From contig CM035168.1 in NCBI GenBank assembly GCA_020205615.1, positions 4,530,237 to 4,594,236 of the forward strand: a stretch of 64,000 bases of DNA. Direction: 5' to 3'. Position 1 is the stretch's first letter, and every line of letters begins with the position of its first letter. Of the stretch, positions 46,581 to 59,389 are shown in pieces. Position numbers and translations under genes: made by a program. The notes below the pieces were generated by a model. That model was given only the letters and a program-made list of their open reading frames with translations, had not been told where the DNA came from and made no database searches. The stretch comes from Panax quinquefolius. Taxonomy: Eukaryota > Streptophyta > Magnoliopsida > Apiales > Araliaceae.

Positions 46581-46952
46581 TTAGTCCAATAGATACTTTA
46601 AACTCTGGTGGTCTGTCTTGATGAGGACTTTTTTCCCTAAGAGGTAATGCCTCCATTTATTTACTGCATGAACCACAGCCATGAGTTCTTTTTCATAAGT
46701 TGAGTATCCCAGATGTTGTCCTGCTATAGCCTTACTAAGGAAGGCTATAGGCCTTCCTTTTTGTGACAAAACTGCACCAATGCTATAGTGGGAGGCATCT
46801 ATTTCCAGTACAAAAACTTCATTAAAATTAGGCATGGTAAGGACTGGGGCTTGTGTCATAGCCTCCTTAAGAGCCATGAATGCTTCAGTTGTCTGGTCAG
46901 ACCATTTGAAGTTATCTTTCCTGAGTAAATTAGTAAGGGGCCTGCTTATCAA
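46581..46952 (-). CDS. Reina RNase H (fragment)
   Basis: [33 protein letters not shown] and [13 protein letters not shown] hold the catalytic Asp-Glu-Asp set. It ends at a TAA where relatives have Gln before RIT; homology continues after the stop. 123 residues. Confidence 0.8.
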   Translation of the reverse strand: MISRPLTNLLRKDNFKWSDQTTEAFMALKEAMTQAPVLTMPNFNEVFVLEIDASHYSIGAVLSQKGRPIAFLSKAIAGQHLGYSTYEKELMAVVHAVNKWRHYLLGKKVLIKTDHQSLKYLLD

Positions 46953-47091
46953 CCCATAATTCCCCGATGAACCTCCGTAGTAGCCGCTAGGCCTAGAAAT
47001 CCCCTCAACCCCTTTATATTCTTAGGCACAGGCCATTCCATCATACATTTAATTTTATCGGGATCAGTTGCCACCCCTTGTGGAGATATGA
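46953..47091 (-). pseudogene. 3' part of Reina RT
   Basis: [20 protein letters not shown] then [10 protein letters not shown] is the conserved connection after the RT palm. It is separated from its 5' part by the solo LTR. Confidence 0.7.
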
Positions 47092-49782
47092 TGTGACGCC
47101 CCCAAAATAGGTATACACAACACCCATTCTGAGTCGCCAAATACATGGTACAAGAAGCAAACTACAACTTCAATAATACAAATGTCGTGTGAAATACGAC
47201 AATATATCTTATGAGTTTAAATACAAATATTATCTTCTAGATAATATCTATACTCAAATAAATCCTCATCACATTTATTGATACATTATTTTACAATAAT
47301 GGTGAGGACTACTAAACAACTCTCTCTAGAACCTTCATTCCATACCCCCACTAAGTACTCGCTACATTCTCGCCTCCCGAGAAGAAAAATGGAACAACAA
47401 GGAAAAGGGTGAGCTCAACTAGCCCAAAGAAAGAATATTATGACTAAGATAATATACAACAAATTATCGTTAGTCTCCAACAGGAAAAATCTGATAGAAT
47501 ACAATAGACAACAAGTTTCAGATCAATATTCATGGCTTAAATAATAATTCATAGAAGAGTTACGTAGAGAATGAAATCTACTATAATCTATGAATTTAAC
47601 GGTCCATCATCAATATTTTATCCTGTAACATCAATCAATATTCATCTCAAATCAAATATTCATCTTTGCACTACAGTGCCAAAGATATTCATCAATCGAT
47701 TCATGTTCATCTCAACACTGCTCATCTTTTTTCACTAAAGGCCAAAGATATTCATCGATCGGTCATGTTCATTTAAACACCGCCATCTTTTTGCACTACA
47801 CAGCCAAAGATATTCTTCAGAAATCATTCATCTTTGCACTACAAAAGCCAAAGATATTCAATAATATCATCATTTAAGACCGAGGATGATGAAAAATATT
47901 TTTAAGAAGAACGAATCCAAAGTGAAACAAAATGACAAGGATTAAGGATTCGTATTTGTTTTATCCATGTCCAACAATACCTCAAAAATAATCATAGTGG
48001 TGTAAAATTCAAGAATGATCAAAACATGGATACAATCAAAGCTAGTATCCGTAATAGATATTTTAGACGAAAAAAAAAATTTCATTTTTCTATGAATAGT
48101 GTTAGATATCGTGAATAATAGGCCGTATAATGCGTGAATAAGAACTCAGACACCAAAAGATAGAAATTCCACAAAAAAAACATCTTCACGCTTCATGAAT
48201 AGTACTCGTGAATAAGAACTTCGTGAATAGTAACTCATGAATAGTAACTCGTGAATAAGAACTCATGAATAGTAACCCCAACATGAAAAAGTTCCAAATT
48301 TGATAAAAACTTCGGATCAACATTTCAAAGATAATGATATTGAAGAAATAATATCATCCGAGAAGAAAATAACATCCCTTACCTCAAAGAATCAAGATTT
48401 TGGAAGGAAAGGTCTCAAGTGATCTTTGAATGAAACTTATCTTGACAAAGAACTCTCAAAGTATCTAAATACTCACAAAATACGCCAATAATAATAGAGA
48501 GAGAAAGAGAGAAACTTTGTTTACGTGTGATTTTCAATTCTAACTTAGCCTCTATTTATAGGAAAATGTTAGCCCATCAAGGCAGACTTGACTGCTTACC
48601 GATGGCTTTACCTCGCTACTATTGCCACCCACCACATTTGAAATAAAATTCAGCACATTTTTCACCAACCACAAGTGGGGGCCACCACTCAATTCTAGAA
48701 TTTTCCACCAAAATCAATTATAAACCCAATTTCAATCGGACACCTCTTAAAATTCATAACAAATCATTCGTGAATTTTAACGGTTCAAAATTTGTGGACA
48801 TATACTCAACTTATGTATGTATAACATACCCAAAAATTACCACAATCCAACGGTTGGGATAAAAATTATAACCCCATAATATATCTCAAAACCCCGATTT
48901 AATTTTTAATTCCTCCAATGCAAAAATCTCGATAAAACACCTCAACAATAATTTCCTCATTTATAACCACATAAATAAATCCATCATTTATATCCACATA
49001 AAATAAATATTTCTTTATCATATGAATCAATAATTAATTATTCACAAATAATATTACGAATCACAATTATAACAACCACCGCTAGTTCCTCGGAAAGAGG
49101 GGGCTTTCAATAAGGATCTCTCCTTCATCGGGCGCCGCAATTAGGTGACCAAACCTCTCCTTGTATGTAACTTTCTAGACATTGCCAATAATGTTATCTA
49201 ATAATATTATTCAAATAATATGAATTATTGATCCGATAATGGAAAATATCATGCGTTGACAATTATTGAACAACAATAATATAAAATATCAACGCCGCAA
49301 TTATCAATCAATAAAATAAAATATTGAATAAAGAATTACCGTGAAAATTATCGAGTAGTGCCATCTTACGTAAGGATCAATAATTCAACAATACTGCGTA
49401 ATACCGCGTGCCATCGCGTGCAACCACGCCAGACATCGTATTTTAACCACCGGGTATTCCAATGGTCTTAACTCAGAATAACTACGCCTGTTATTTTTAA
49501 CCAACTTATATATATTTGTCGCTTTCCTCATCCAATCGCTTCACATATGGGCTTACACATGGTCATGGCTGTATTTTAATATTCCCCGACAAGATAAAAT
49601 ATTCCACGACCAAACGAATATTCCCCGACAACAACAATGAATATTTTATAACCACTTGCTTATTTTGAAATATTTACGTATTTAACCCTTAACTATCCAC
49701 ATTAATCAAATCAACCCTTACTATTTCAAAATAATAAATAAAGGAAATTCCTTTTTATTTAAAAAAATTTCGGGGTCTTACA
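47092..49782 (-). mobile_element. solo LTR, Tekay-like, with TATGA duplication
   Basis: 2,691 bp from TGTGACGCCCCC to CGGGGTCTTACA (plus strand), flanked by TATGA at 47087-47091 and 49783-49787. It was left by LTR-LTR recombination of a whole element that had inserted in Reina RT. It has CACTACAGGCCAAAGATATTC repeats (47640-47880) and the 14-bp GTGAATAGTAACTC array (48187-48280). Confidence 0.92.
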
Positions 49783-50700
49783 TATGATGTGGTCTAAGTA
49801 TTGAATAGAATCTGTCCTGAAAACACATTTACTCCTTTTAGCAAAAAGTTTGTAATCTTGTAGCAGTTTGAGGGTCAGTCTTAAGTGTTCCAAGTGTTCA
49901 TCATAATCCTTACTATAAACTAGTATATCGTCAAAAAAGACGAGGATAAATTTTCTGAGGAAAGGCTGGAATACCTGGTTCATTAGTGACTAGAATGTGG
50001 CAGGAGCATTTGTGAGCCCAAAAGGCATCACCAAGAATTCAAAATGGCCATTATGAGTCCTAAAAGTAGTTTTTTTGTATGTCATCTTTGTGTTCCCTGA
50101 TTTGTTGGTATCCTGATCTTAAATCAAGCTTGGAAAACTACCTGGAGCCATGTAACTCATCCAGCAACTCATCAATGGCAGGTATAGGGAACCTATCCTT
50201 GATGGTCATAGCATTTAGAGACCTGTAATCAACACACAACCTCCATATTCCATCCTATTTTTTGACTAAAAGAATTGGAAAAGCATATGGGCTATTGCTT
50301 GGTTGAATTACACAATTCTGTAGCATCTCCTGCACAATCTTCTCTATTTCCTCCTTCTGAACATAGGGATACTTATAGGGTCTGAGACTGACTGGCTGAC
50401 TATCCTTCTTAAGCTTTATATGATGGTCATGGGTCCTCCTAGGTGGAAGACCCTTTGGTTCCTAAAATACCTCCTGGAAATCCTGCAACAACCCTTGCAT
50501 CTTAGGACAGGTTTTAGCCAACTGGACTGGTTTTAGATCCCTTCTGCTAGGGCTGATATGGCTATCTGTTCCTTCCTGGACTTTGTCCTCCTCTAGATGT
50601 ATCCCAAACAAATACCCAAAATAACCATGGGTAGCAGATTGTAATGTTTGGCTGAACTCCCCAGAATTTGTCATTTGAATGGTAGGTATCACATGGTCAG
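49783..50700 (-). pseudogene. 5' part of Reina RT
   Basis: FFDDILVYSKDYDEHLEHL (catalytic FxDD as FFDD) in frame 49759-49983. Upstream, [23 protein letters not shown] text is broken by stops and frameshifts, and KTCPKMQGLLQDFQEVF (50462-50692) marks the start of the domain. Confidence 0.7.
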
Positions 50701-50819
50701 ATTTACCTTGTAAGACAATAGTTTGCCCTTTTCTGGTAATAGTCAGCTGTAGGTTCTAGAAGTCAAAGGTTATAGGATTGAAGAGCTTCAACCATTGTAC
50801 ACCTAGGACAACATCTATT

Positions 50820-50833
50820 CCCCCCCCCCCCCC
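50820..50833 (+). repeat. run of 14 C inside Reina protease-RT linker
   Basis: A homopolymer in otherwise homologous coding text. It is a likely slippage or base-calling artefact, so nearby frame breaks should not be trusted. Confidence 0.6.
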
Positions 50834-50859
50834 AAGAGGTAGTATTCTAAAGTCTGTAT

Positions 50860-51080
50860 TGAACTATTCCCCTTGAATAGACCAATGCAATTGAGGACAA
50901 AACTGACTGTTATTCACCTTGAACCCATCTGCTACAGTTACTTTCAAGTTACTGCTTCCATTTACACCAGCCTTGATTGTTTTGGTTGCTTAAGGATCCA
51001 AAAAATTGTGGGTGCTGCCACTATCCACCAGAATTCTCAGGAATTTACCATTGGCCATTCCCAACAGCCTGACTGTGTTA
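50860..51080 (-). pseudogene. Reina aspartic protease
   Basis: FLRILVDSGSTHNFLDP keeps the DSG active site; a TAA follows DP, then TIKAGVNGSSNLKVTVADG continues in frame. Confidence 0.7.
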
Positions 51081-51641
51081 TTACTGCTTGTGACCCGAGA
51101 GAGCATGTAATGTGATTTGGGCTTTAGGTTCCTCACAACTAACAATCCTTATTTCCTCCTCTGTACACTCAGCTTGTTCAGATTCCTCCAATGCATCCTG
51201 GTCAGAGGGAAATAACATGAACAACTGGGGTCTTTTGCATGCATGTCCTTGAACATAGGGCTCATCACAGGAAAAACATATCTTCCTTCTCCTATTATCA
51301 TTCATCTGTTCCCTAGTGAGTCCCCTTATTGGCAAGGACCTCATATTGTCAACCTTGTTCATTTCTGCAGGTTTGGCCTGAGGAAGGGAAATAACTGCAG
51401 GTTTTGGGGAAAAAAGAGTAGAGACAGTTTTAGGAGTAAAAACATTTGCAGACATTCTATCAATTTCTACTTCTCTTAAGCCATGCATCTAATTTGGCTT
51501 CTTCAACCCTAGATAATCTGATTAACTCCTTAAGGTCCCTTCGTTTAAGCTCCTGCACTTTTAATCGGATTTCCACCTTTAATCCACCTGTGAAAAAAAT
51601 CCATGAAGAAGGCCTCATTAAGAGAGGATTCTAGCCAATGT
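51081..51641 (-). pseudogene. Reina gag C-terminus with zinc knuckle
   Basis: FFMDFFTGGLKVEIRLKVQE (end of capsid domain), then KICFSCDEPYVQGHACKRPQ, the chromovirus knuckle. The 5' half is cut by the insertion of element C, whose LTR begins at 51642 after AATGT. Confidence 0.75.
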
Positions 51642-54586
51642 TGTGAGACCCCAAATTTTATGAATAAAGATTTAAATTTCTCAAATATTTTTTTTTGAAT
51701 ATTATAGTGTGGATTTGATATAATGTTATAGTTGTGGGTAATATTTATAAATTTTGCAAAGTAAGCAGTGGTTTATATAATATTCGATTGTTCAGTGAAT
51801 ATTCATTTTAATAGAGAATATTAAATGCGACAAGACAATCATTGGTGGACCCCACAACTAAGTATTGTCGTAGTAAGAAAATGATAGAATTATCTTTTAT
51901 TAAAAATAACTTGGCGAAAGTGTGTTACCGTTAAAACTGTTGAACTACCCGTAGTAAAAAGTACAATAATACGCTGTCGTTGTTGCAGTAGTACCAGATT
52001 TGTTATTGATGCTTACGTGAGAAGTCACTCGCTTATACTCAATTATTACTACGATAATTAACGATGATCATATCTCTCGTATTATTGATTCAATTATTGT
52101 CATAATATCATCCGCCTAATATGATATATTATTAAATCAATAATTGAGACGACAAAGTTATTCATATTATTAAATTGAAATATTTATAATGTCTAAAAGT
52201 TCATCGAGGAGAGGTTTGGTCATCTAATTGCTGCCAAAAAGAGGAATCCTTATCGAAAGCCCCCACTTTCTTGGGAACGACCTGGTTGTTAAATATTGTG
52301 AGTTATAATATTAATGATGAATAAGTTCGTGTTGATTAAAGATGAAATTGATAGTTCCATTGTGTTGGAATTATTGGTGTTAGTGAAAATCGACATTTAT
52401 TTCGATAATAATTGATGTCTGGAAGTTATCGGGTAATTAATCGGATAAATGAGAAATTAATTTATATTAATTCACATGATTATAACTATTTGTTCACATG
52501 TGTGTACTATTGATTCACATTCATGTACTATTGATTCACATGTGTGTACTATTGATTCACATTCATGTACTATTAGGGGAGTTGGTGCAAGATTGATTAT
52601 ACTTGCATGATTAAGTTAAAGATGGAGGTATAGATGGAGGTATTATACTATTATTCGTATTTTCACATGATTATAACTATTGAATCACATGATTGAACTA
52701 TTGATTCACATTATTTACTATTTGGGGAGGTGGTGCAAGTTTGATAATACTTGCAGGACTAAATTAAAAATGAAAGAAAAATTGGAGGTATTGATCTTGT
52801 AATTTTTGAGCCCCAAAACGTCGTGAATTATCGAAACTATATTTTTCTATAAATAAAGCTCATTCTTCCTTCATTTCTCACCAATTCACTAAAGCTATAG
52901 AGCAATTATTATAGAGAGAAATTATAGAGAGAAAGAAGAAGAAAGTCTCGTTACCTCACTATTCCATATCCAAATTTCTTTTGAGGTAAGGGGGTATTAT
53001 CTCTTTCGTATTCATGAAGAGAGCTATTGTTATTCCATTATTTATTATTTTGTTGAATATCTTATATCGTATGCGTATTACATGACTGGTTCCACTATTT
53101 ATTAATTTGTTGGAATAACCTGTCTATGCAAAGTACCGCATACATGGTGAAATTCTTCTATTATTTTATTCTTTATTATTCTGTTGGAATATCCTGTCTG
53201 TGCGTATTACACATGACCTGGTTCCATTATTTATTATTCTATTGGAATAACCTGTCTGTGCGGTCTATCACATGCCTGGTGAATTTATTGTTATTTCATT
53301 CTTTATTATTCTGTTGGAATATCCTGTCTGTGCGGATTTCGCATGACCTGGTTCCATTCTTTATTATTCTATTGGGAATAACCTGTCTGTGCGGTCTATC
53401 GCATGCATGGTGAATTTTTTTATTATTCCATTCTTTATTATTCTCATTTGGAATAACATGTTTATGTGGATTTACCACATGCATGGTAAATGATCCTTCG
53501 TATTTATTCCTTATTAAATTGTGGAAATGATCCGCTTCACGTGGATTACTGCGTGGCGAGCAAAAAAATCTATTTGCGCTTTCATATTCTCTCTTATACT
53601 CGGTTGGTTAAAGTTTTAGCTTCTATACTCCATGAAATTAGTGGAATATCCTTGATATTTGCGCTTCATCCAAAGATCTTTTCATGGAAATATTCTTCCT
53701 GAAAGCACTCCTAAATTTTACTCTATAAAGAAGTATCATGTCGACAATTTGACGTTATTAATTTCTCAATAAATTAAAATTATAAATCTTTAAAATTTAT
53801 CCTTGAACTTGTTTTATTGAATTATTATGTCATTGTCATCATCTTAATGCTTATATTGTGATGAAAGTCATCTTTAGCTTACGTGCATAAATGGACTTGG
53901 TATGATTATGACCAGGGATTATTCGGTATAGTCATGACCGTAATGTTACAAATGATATGGTAAAAGTCATCATTGGCCCGTAGTGCATTGATGGACAGTT
54001 GTTGCCATGATCATGACCATTGATGAAAATATGAATATCCTTGGCCCGTAGTGCATTGATAATTTATGGTCATGATACTAATGAATATCCTTGGCCGTAG
54101 TGCAGGGATGACGTGGTTTATTTAATAGTTGAGTCTCAACGATAAAAGTGATGAAAAACCTTTTAAATCATAGAAGATAGTAGATTTTATTATCTACTTG
54201 ACTCTTCTAATGGATTGCTTGTTCCGTTACAGTTAAACTTAATGTTTGTTATATTGTACCAATTTAACAGTGTTGAAGGATAACGATAATTTATTATGCA
54301 TTATCTTAGCAGGGACTAGTTGGGGAACGGAGTGAAAATGTAGCAGGGACTAGTTGGGGAACGGAGTGACGGTCCAGATGATAGCATTAGTAGTCCTCAT
54401 TATTTTATGAAATAGTGTGATAATAAATGTATTGAGGACTTATTTTGAGTTTGAATACTGTCTAGAAGACAATATTTGTATTAAAACTCACAGCTCATGT
54501 TGTATATTTAAGATTGTATTTGTATTCAGTACCATGTATTTGGCGACTCAGAATAGGTGATGTATACCTATTTTGGGGGCGTCACA
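51642..54586 (+). repeat. LTR of Tekay-like element C (2,945 bp)
   Basis: TGTGAGACCCC...GGGGGCGTCACA. It contains the ~58-bp hairpin array (53030-53470) and the CACTACGGGCC array (53880-54110, reversed). The central module (53490-53870) differs from that of element D. Confidence 0.9.
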
Positions 54587-54600
54587 GTTGGTATCAAAGC
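54587..54600 (+). other. primer-binding site of element C
   Basis: GTTGGTATCAAAGC follows the LTR end directly. It matches the initiator Met-tRNA complement closely and is the best preserved site in the window. Confidence 0.8.
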
Positions 54601-54773
54601 TTAGGGATATGATCCCTGGTTGAGATGTGAGATAAGAACTAGGAGGGGAGAGACGGTGAATTCCTTCGCTAGTATGACCTGCCTAAGTTTATTTGGTATT
54701 TAATTGGTCGGTCAGAGTTTAGGGACAATATGTGATATGTTAATTAACCCTTGTTTTGTGGAAGTATTTGAAA

Positions 54774-55071
54774 ATGACATCCGAGAATGTTAAAAATAGC
54801 AATGGAGCACAAGAGACCGTTTAGTCTCCACAGATCAATAATCAGGATAATGTGCATCAAGAAGGCGACAATCCTCATGCAAACGACAACACTGACCAAA
54901 TGATGTACGATGGAATGTTTAGAGACTTTATGCAATTCATGCAACATAAGGCGAGAGCGGCTCCTGTCCAAAATGCGGTGGAAACACTAAAGCAACTCTC
55001 GGACGATCAACGCTAAATGGGGTTCAAGGAGCTGGGACCACCAGAGTTTTTTGGAGAGCCAAAACCACTTA
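54774..55071 (+). pseudogene. gag 5' part of element C, interrupted by element D
   Basis: MTSENVKNSNGAQETV-stop, then MMYDGMFRDFMQFMQH and FKELGPPEFFGEPKPL, the ordinary Tekay gag start. Stops at TAG and TAA. Cut at 55071 by the LTR of element D after ACTTA. Confidence 0.7.
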
Positions 55072-58000
55072 TGTGAGACCCCAAATTTTATGAATAAAGA
55101 TTTAAATTTCTCAAAATATTTTTTTGAATATTATGGTGTGGATTTGATATAATGTTATAGTTGTGGGTAATATTTGAAAATTTTGCAAAGTATGCAAGTT
55201 GTTATATAATATTCGATTGGTCGGAGAATATTCTTTTTGTCGTGGAATATCCGCATTTACAATGACAATCATTGGTGGACCCCACAACGGAAGTATTGTC
55301 GTAGTTAGAAAAACGGCATGTAATTATCTTTTATAAAAATAACTGCGAAAAGTGTTACCGTTAAAACCGCTTGAACTACCCTAGTAAAAGTACGATGAAT
55401 ACGTGTGGTTGCATAATAGCAAGACACAATATTGATTATCGATGCTTACGTAAGAAGTCACTCGCTTAAACTCAATTATTGCTACAAAGATATTTCGCAT
55501 CATATCTCTCATATTATTGATTCGATTATTGTCACAGTATCATCTGTATAATATGATATATTATTAAATCAATAATTGAGACGACAAAGTTATTCATAAA
55601 TTGCAATATTTACAATATCTAGAAGTTCTGTCAAGGAGAGGTTTGGTCATCTAATTACGCGCCAATAAGTAGAAATCCTTATCGGAAAGCCCCTTCCTCA
55701 CAGAACGAAATGGGTTGTTAAATATTGTGAGTTATAATATTAATGATGAATAAGTTCGTGTTGATTAAAGATGAATTTGATAGTTCCATTGTGTTAGGAT
55801 TATAAGTGTTAGTGGAAATCGACATCTATTCCGATGATAATTGATATCTGGGGGTTATATTGATAAATCGGGTAATTAATCGGATAAATGCACAATTAAT
55901 TGCTACTAATTCACATGCTTATATAATTATTTGTTCACATGTGTGTACTATTGAATCACATTCTTGTACTATTAGGGGAGTTGGTGCAAGATTGATAATA
56001 CTTGCATGACTAAGTTAAAAATGGAGGTATAGATGGAGGTACTATACTGTAATTCATATTTTCACATGATTATAACTATTGATTCACATGATTGAACTAT
56101 TGATTCACATTATTTACTATTAGGGGAGGTGGTGCAAGTTTGATAATACTTGGGGACTAAATTAAAAATGAAAGAAAAGTTGGAGGTATTGTACCGTAAT
56201 ATTTCAAGCCCCAAAATGTGCAATTATCGAAACTATATTTTTCTATAAATAAGCTCATTCTTCCTTCATTTCTCACCAATTCACTAAAGTTTTAGAAGCA
56301 ATTATTATAGAGAGAAATTATAGAGAGAAAAGAAGAAGAGAAGTCCGCTACCTCACTATTCCAATATCCAGTTCCTTTCTAAGGTAAGGGGTATTATTTC
56401 TTTCAGTATTCATGAAGAGAGTTATTGTTATTCCATTCCTTATTATTATGTTGAATAACTCATCTCATGCCAAGTACCGCATACATGATAAAAGTCTTCT
56501 CGTTATTCCATTATTTATTATTACATTGGAATAACTTTTGTGCGTCAATGATTATCGCATGCAGTAAATTTCATTGTTATTCCATTCTTTATTATTCATT
56601 TGGAATATCACATGCATGCGGTTTACGCACGACCTGGTTTAATTCTTTATTATTATGTTGGAATATCCTGTATATCGCGGTTTACGCACGACCGGTTCCA
56701 TTCTTTATTATTCGCTGAGAATAACCTTTGCTACTGCGGGTCTATCGCATGCATGGTGAATTCTTCATTATTCCATTCTTTATTATTACATTGGAATAAC
56801 TCATCTATGTGGATTACCACATGCATGGTGAATGATCATTTGTATTCATATAAATAGTATTTTCATTCAAAAGGGGTTTCTGCCAGGGGCAGTTTCATAA
56901 TTTTTCTGACCCTTAAAAATTCTAGAAAAATTTGAATGATAATTTGATGAGTTTTCTAGATTGTGTCCAAAAATAGAGATTTTTGGATGTATAGATTAAG
57001 AGTAATGGATTTTATGGGAAAAGACTATATTAAAAATAAACCCTTATAACTCTTTGTGGTTAACTCCAAAATTGGTAAAATTTTATTGGGAGTACATGTA
57101 TATAACGAGTATACCTCAGAAATTTCGAATTTTTGGACAAAAGTACAATTTATGATAAATGTCTAAATATTCTATAGCTTTGGCCATATAAAAAAGTAAA
57201 TGAATTTTAAAAATTCGAGAAAATATATGTTCAATATGGGACTATATTCACTAAATCCCGGAAAAGAAATATTTTTGGGACCGATTTGGTATTTTTATGA
57301 AAATAAACTAGTTATGAGTAAATGAATTAAATATGTTATGTGAAGTATCAAAATTGAAAATAGGATTTTATGGCTTAGGGAATCCTATATAGGGTATATG
57401 CAGATTTTTTATGAGGGATTTGATCATTGGTAATGAAATCTTATGAGTATGATATTTTGAATGATTAAATACATTATTTGGTAAAGTGTAAACAATTGAA
57501 ATAAATTATTTATAAGTTTAAGAAGTGATTAAAATATTGTTAGAATATTAATAATATTAGATGATGAGTTTATTAAGTGATTGATAATATTTGGATAAAT
57601 TTAAAGTCTTTAATATTTATCCTTATTTTCGTTTGATTAATGTTTATATCATTGTCATTATCCTCATGCTTATATTGTGATGAAAGTCATCTTTGGCTTA
57701 CGTGCATAGATGAACTTGGTATGATTATGACTAGGGATTATTCGATATAATCATGACCGTAATGTAACGAATGATGTGATAAAAGTCCTCATTGGCCGGT
57801 AGTGCATTGATGAATGCTTTTTGATATGATTATGACCGTGGATTATTCTAAGATAGTCATAATCATTGATGATTTAATGAATATCCTCGGCTCAGTAGTG
57901 CGGGGATGACTCGATGATGTGGTTTATTTATTAAAATTTGAGTCTCAAATGATAAAATTGATAAAAACATTTTAAATCATAGAAGATAGTAGATATCATG

Positions 58001-58447
58001 CTCTACTTGACTCTTCTAATGGATTGCTTATTCCGCTGCAGTTAAACTTGATGTCTATTGTATTTTATCAGTTTAACATTGTTGAAAACTAATGATAATT
58101 TATTCTGCATTATCTTAGTCATAATATTTCTTACTGGGCTAGTTGAGCTCACCCTTTTTTTCACTGTTCTCTTCAGGAAATGAGAACGTAGCCGGGACTA
58201 GTCGGGGAACGGAGTGACGATCCAGATGATATCATTAGTAGTCCTCACTATTCTGTTAAATAGTGTGATAATAAATGTAATGAAGACTCCATTGAGTGTG
58301 GATATTGTCTAGATGACAATATTCTTATTAAAACTCTTAGATTATGTTTTGTCGTATTTTACTCGACTGTTGTATAATTAAGTTGTATTTGAATTTTGTA
58401 CCACGTATTTGGCGACTCAAGATGGGTGATGTATACCTATTTTGAAC
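55072..58447 (+). repeat. left LTR of element D (~3.38 kb)
   Basis: Begins TGTGAGACCCC. The last bases are degraded (TATTTTGAAC instead of TATTTTGGGGGCGTCACA). The 58-bp array is at 56430-56830 and the CACTACGG array at 57690-57910. A central module at about 56850-57640 is absent from the LTR of element C. Confidence 0.85.
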
Positions 58448-58449
58448 AA

Positions 58450-58462
58450 TTGGTATCAAAGC
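58450..58462 (+). other. primer-binding site of element D
   Basis: TTGGTATCAAAGC, identical to the core of the site at 54588. The leader after it (58463-58637) matches the leaders at 23401 and 54601. Confidence 0.75.
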
Positions 58463-58637
58463 TTAGGGATATGATTCCCATTTAGAGATGCGAGACAAGA
58501 TCTAGGAGGTGAGAGATGGGGAATTCCTTCAGCTAGTATGACCTACCTAAGTTTATTTGGTATTTAATTGGTCGGTCAGAGTATAGGGATAATATGTGAT
58601 ATGTTAATTAACCCTTGTTTTGTGGCAGTGTTTGAAA

Positions 58638-59135
58638 ATGGAAGCTCAAAATGTTTACAATGGAGTGAATGAGACCGTTGAGACACCTTTAATCACTAAC
58701 CAGGTTAAGGTGATGTCAAACGAAGAAGAAATTAGAGATATCTACGTGGTGATTGAAGAACTAATAGTTGCACCCGAGCTAGTTGCAGAGGTAGCAGCTG
58801 AGAGTGAGGAAGAAGAGGAACCTGAGGAGAATTTATTAGAAGAATTTTATGATCAAAATTTAAAATTACAAAATCGTATTCATGAGTTAGAAGAGCGGGC
58901 TAAAGAACGGCAGGCGGTCGTGGAGCAAAGAGATGTAACAATTCAAAATTGTGTTACCCGATGTGCGATACTTGAACAGAAGCACTCTTTGGTAGAGTAT
59001 AAGATATTAGAGCTGGAATCTGAGAATGCTATGATCAAAGTTCTGATGAAAGAAGAAACAACTGAACAAAGAAGAATAGATGATGCATGGGTAGAAGTCG
59101 CACGACGCGTAGATATTGTAGAAAAAAACGTCTGA
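58638..59135 (+). CDS. acidic coiled-coil ORF of element D
   Basis: 165 residues, uninterrupted. Start chosen by match to 23585 and to the gag ATG of element C. Residues 1-30: METVET-like gag leader (TVETPLITNQVKVMSNEEEI). About 45-70: acidic run ESEEEEEPEENLLEEF. About 75-165: charged helix with heptad character (NRIHELEERAKERQAVVEQR, then LEQKHSLVEYKILELESENA). No zinc knuckle, capsid motif or enzyme motif. It occupies the gag slot. The origin of the helical part is unknown to me; it could be derived gag or captured host sequence. Confidence 0.65.
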   Translation: MEAQNVYNGVNETVETPLITNQVKVMSNEEEIRDIYVVIEELIVAPELVAEVAAESEEEEEPEENLLEEFYDQNLKLQNRIHELEERAKERQAVVEQRDVTIQNCVTRCAILEQKHSLVEYKILELESENAMIKVLMKEETTEQRRIDDAWVEVARRVDIVEKNV

Positions 59136-59389
59136 TCCAATAAGGGCAAAATAGATAAAATGGATTTTTCTTTTTGGACAACAATTGGGAGAATCCAACA
59201 TCAAATTCGGAATTATCCTGTACAGAGCGGTCAACCCCAATTCGATATGGATCGGAGAGTAATGATTTAAATCATGGATCAGGAATGTGACGAAGTAATT
59301 AAGGGTGGAATGTACCCTATAGCAAAGTCAAATCCGGTAGTTTAAGTAAGAGTGTTTGTCGAGAAACCCGAACGAATTTATTACGGGTA

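Larger units (their letters stand above)
44563..51641 (-). mobile_element. Reina-like chromovirus, 5' part missing, split by a solo LTR
   Basis: Minus-strand gag, protease, RT, RNase H, integrase, chromodomain and short 3' LTR in order. The 5' LTR and most of gag are cut off at 51641 by element C. A 2.7-kb solo LTR (47092-49782) interrupts RT. A chromodomain and a ~0.4-kb LTR suggest Reina; Galadriel is possible. Confidence 0.8.

Noticed and set aside
53126..53413. 95-residue hydrophobic repeat frame, resembling a membrane repeat protein
   Set aside because: It is a translation of the 58-bp LTR array; equivalent frames occur in other LTR copies in either direction.
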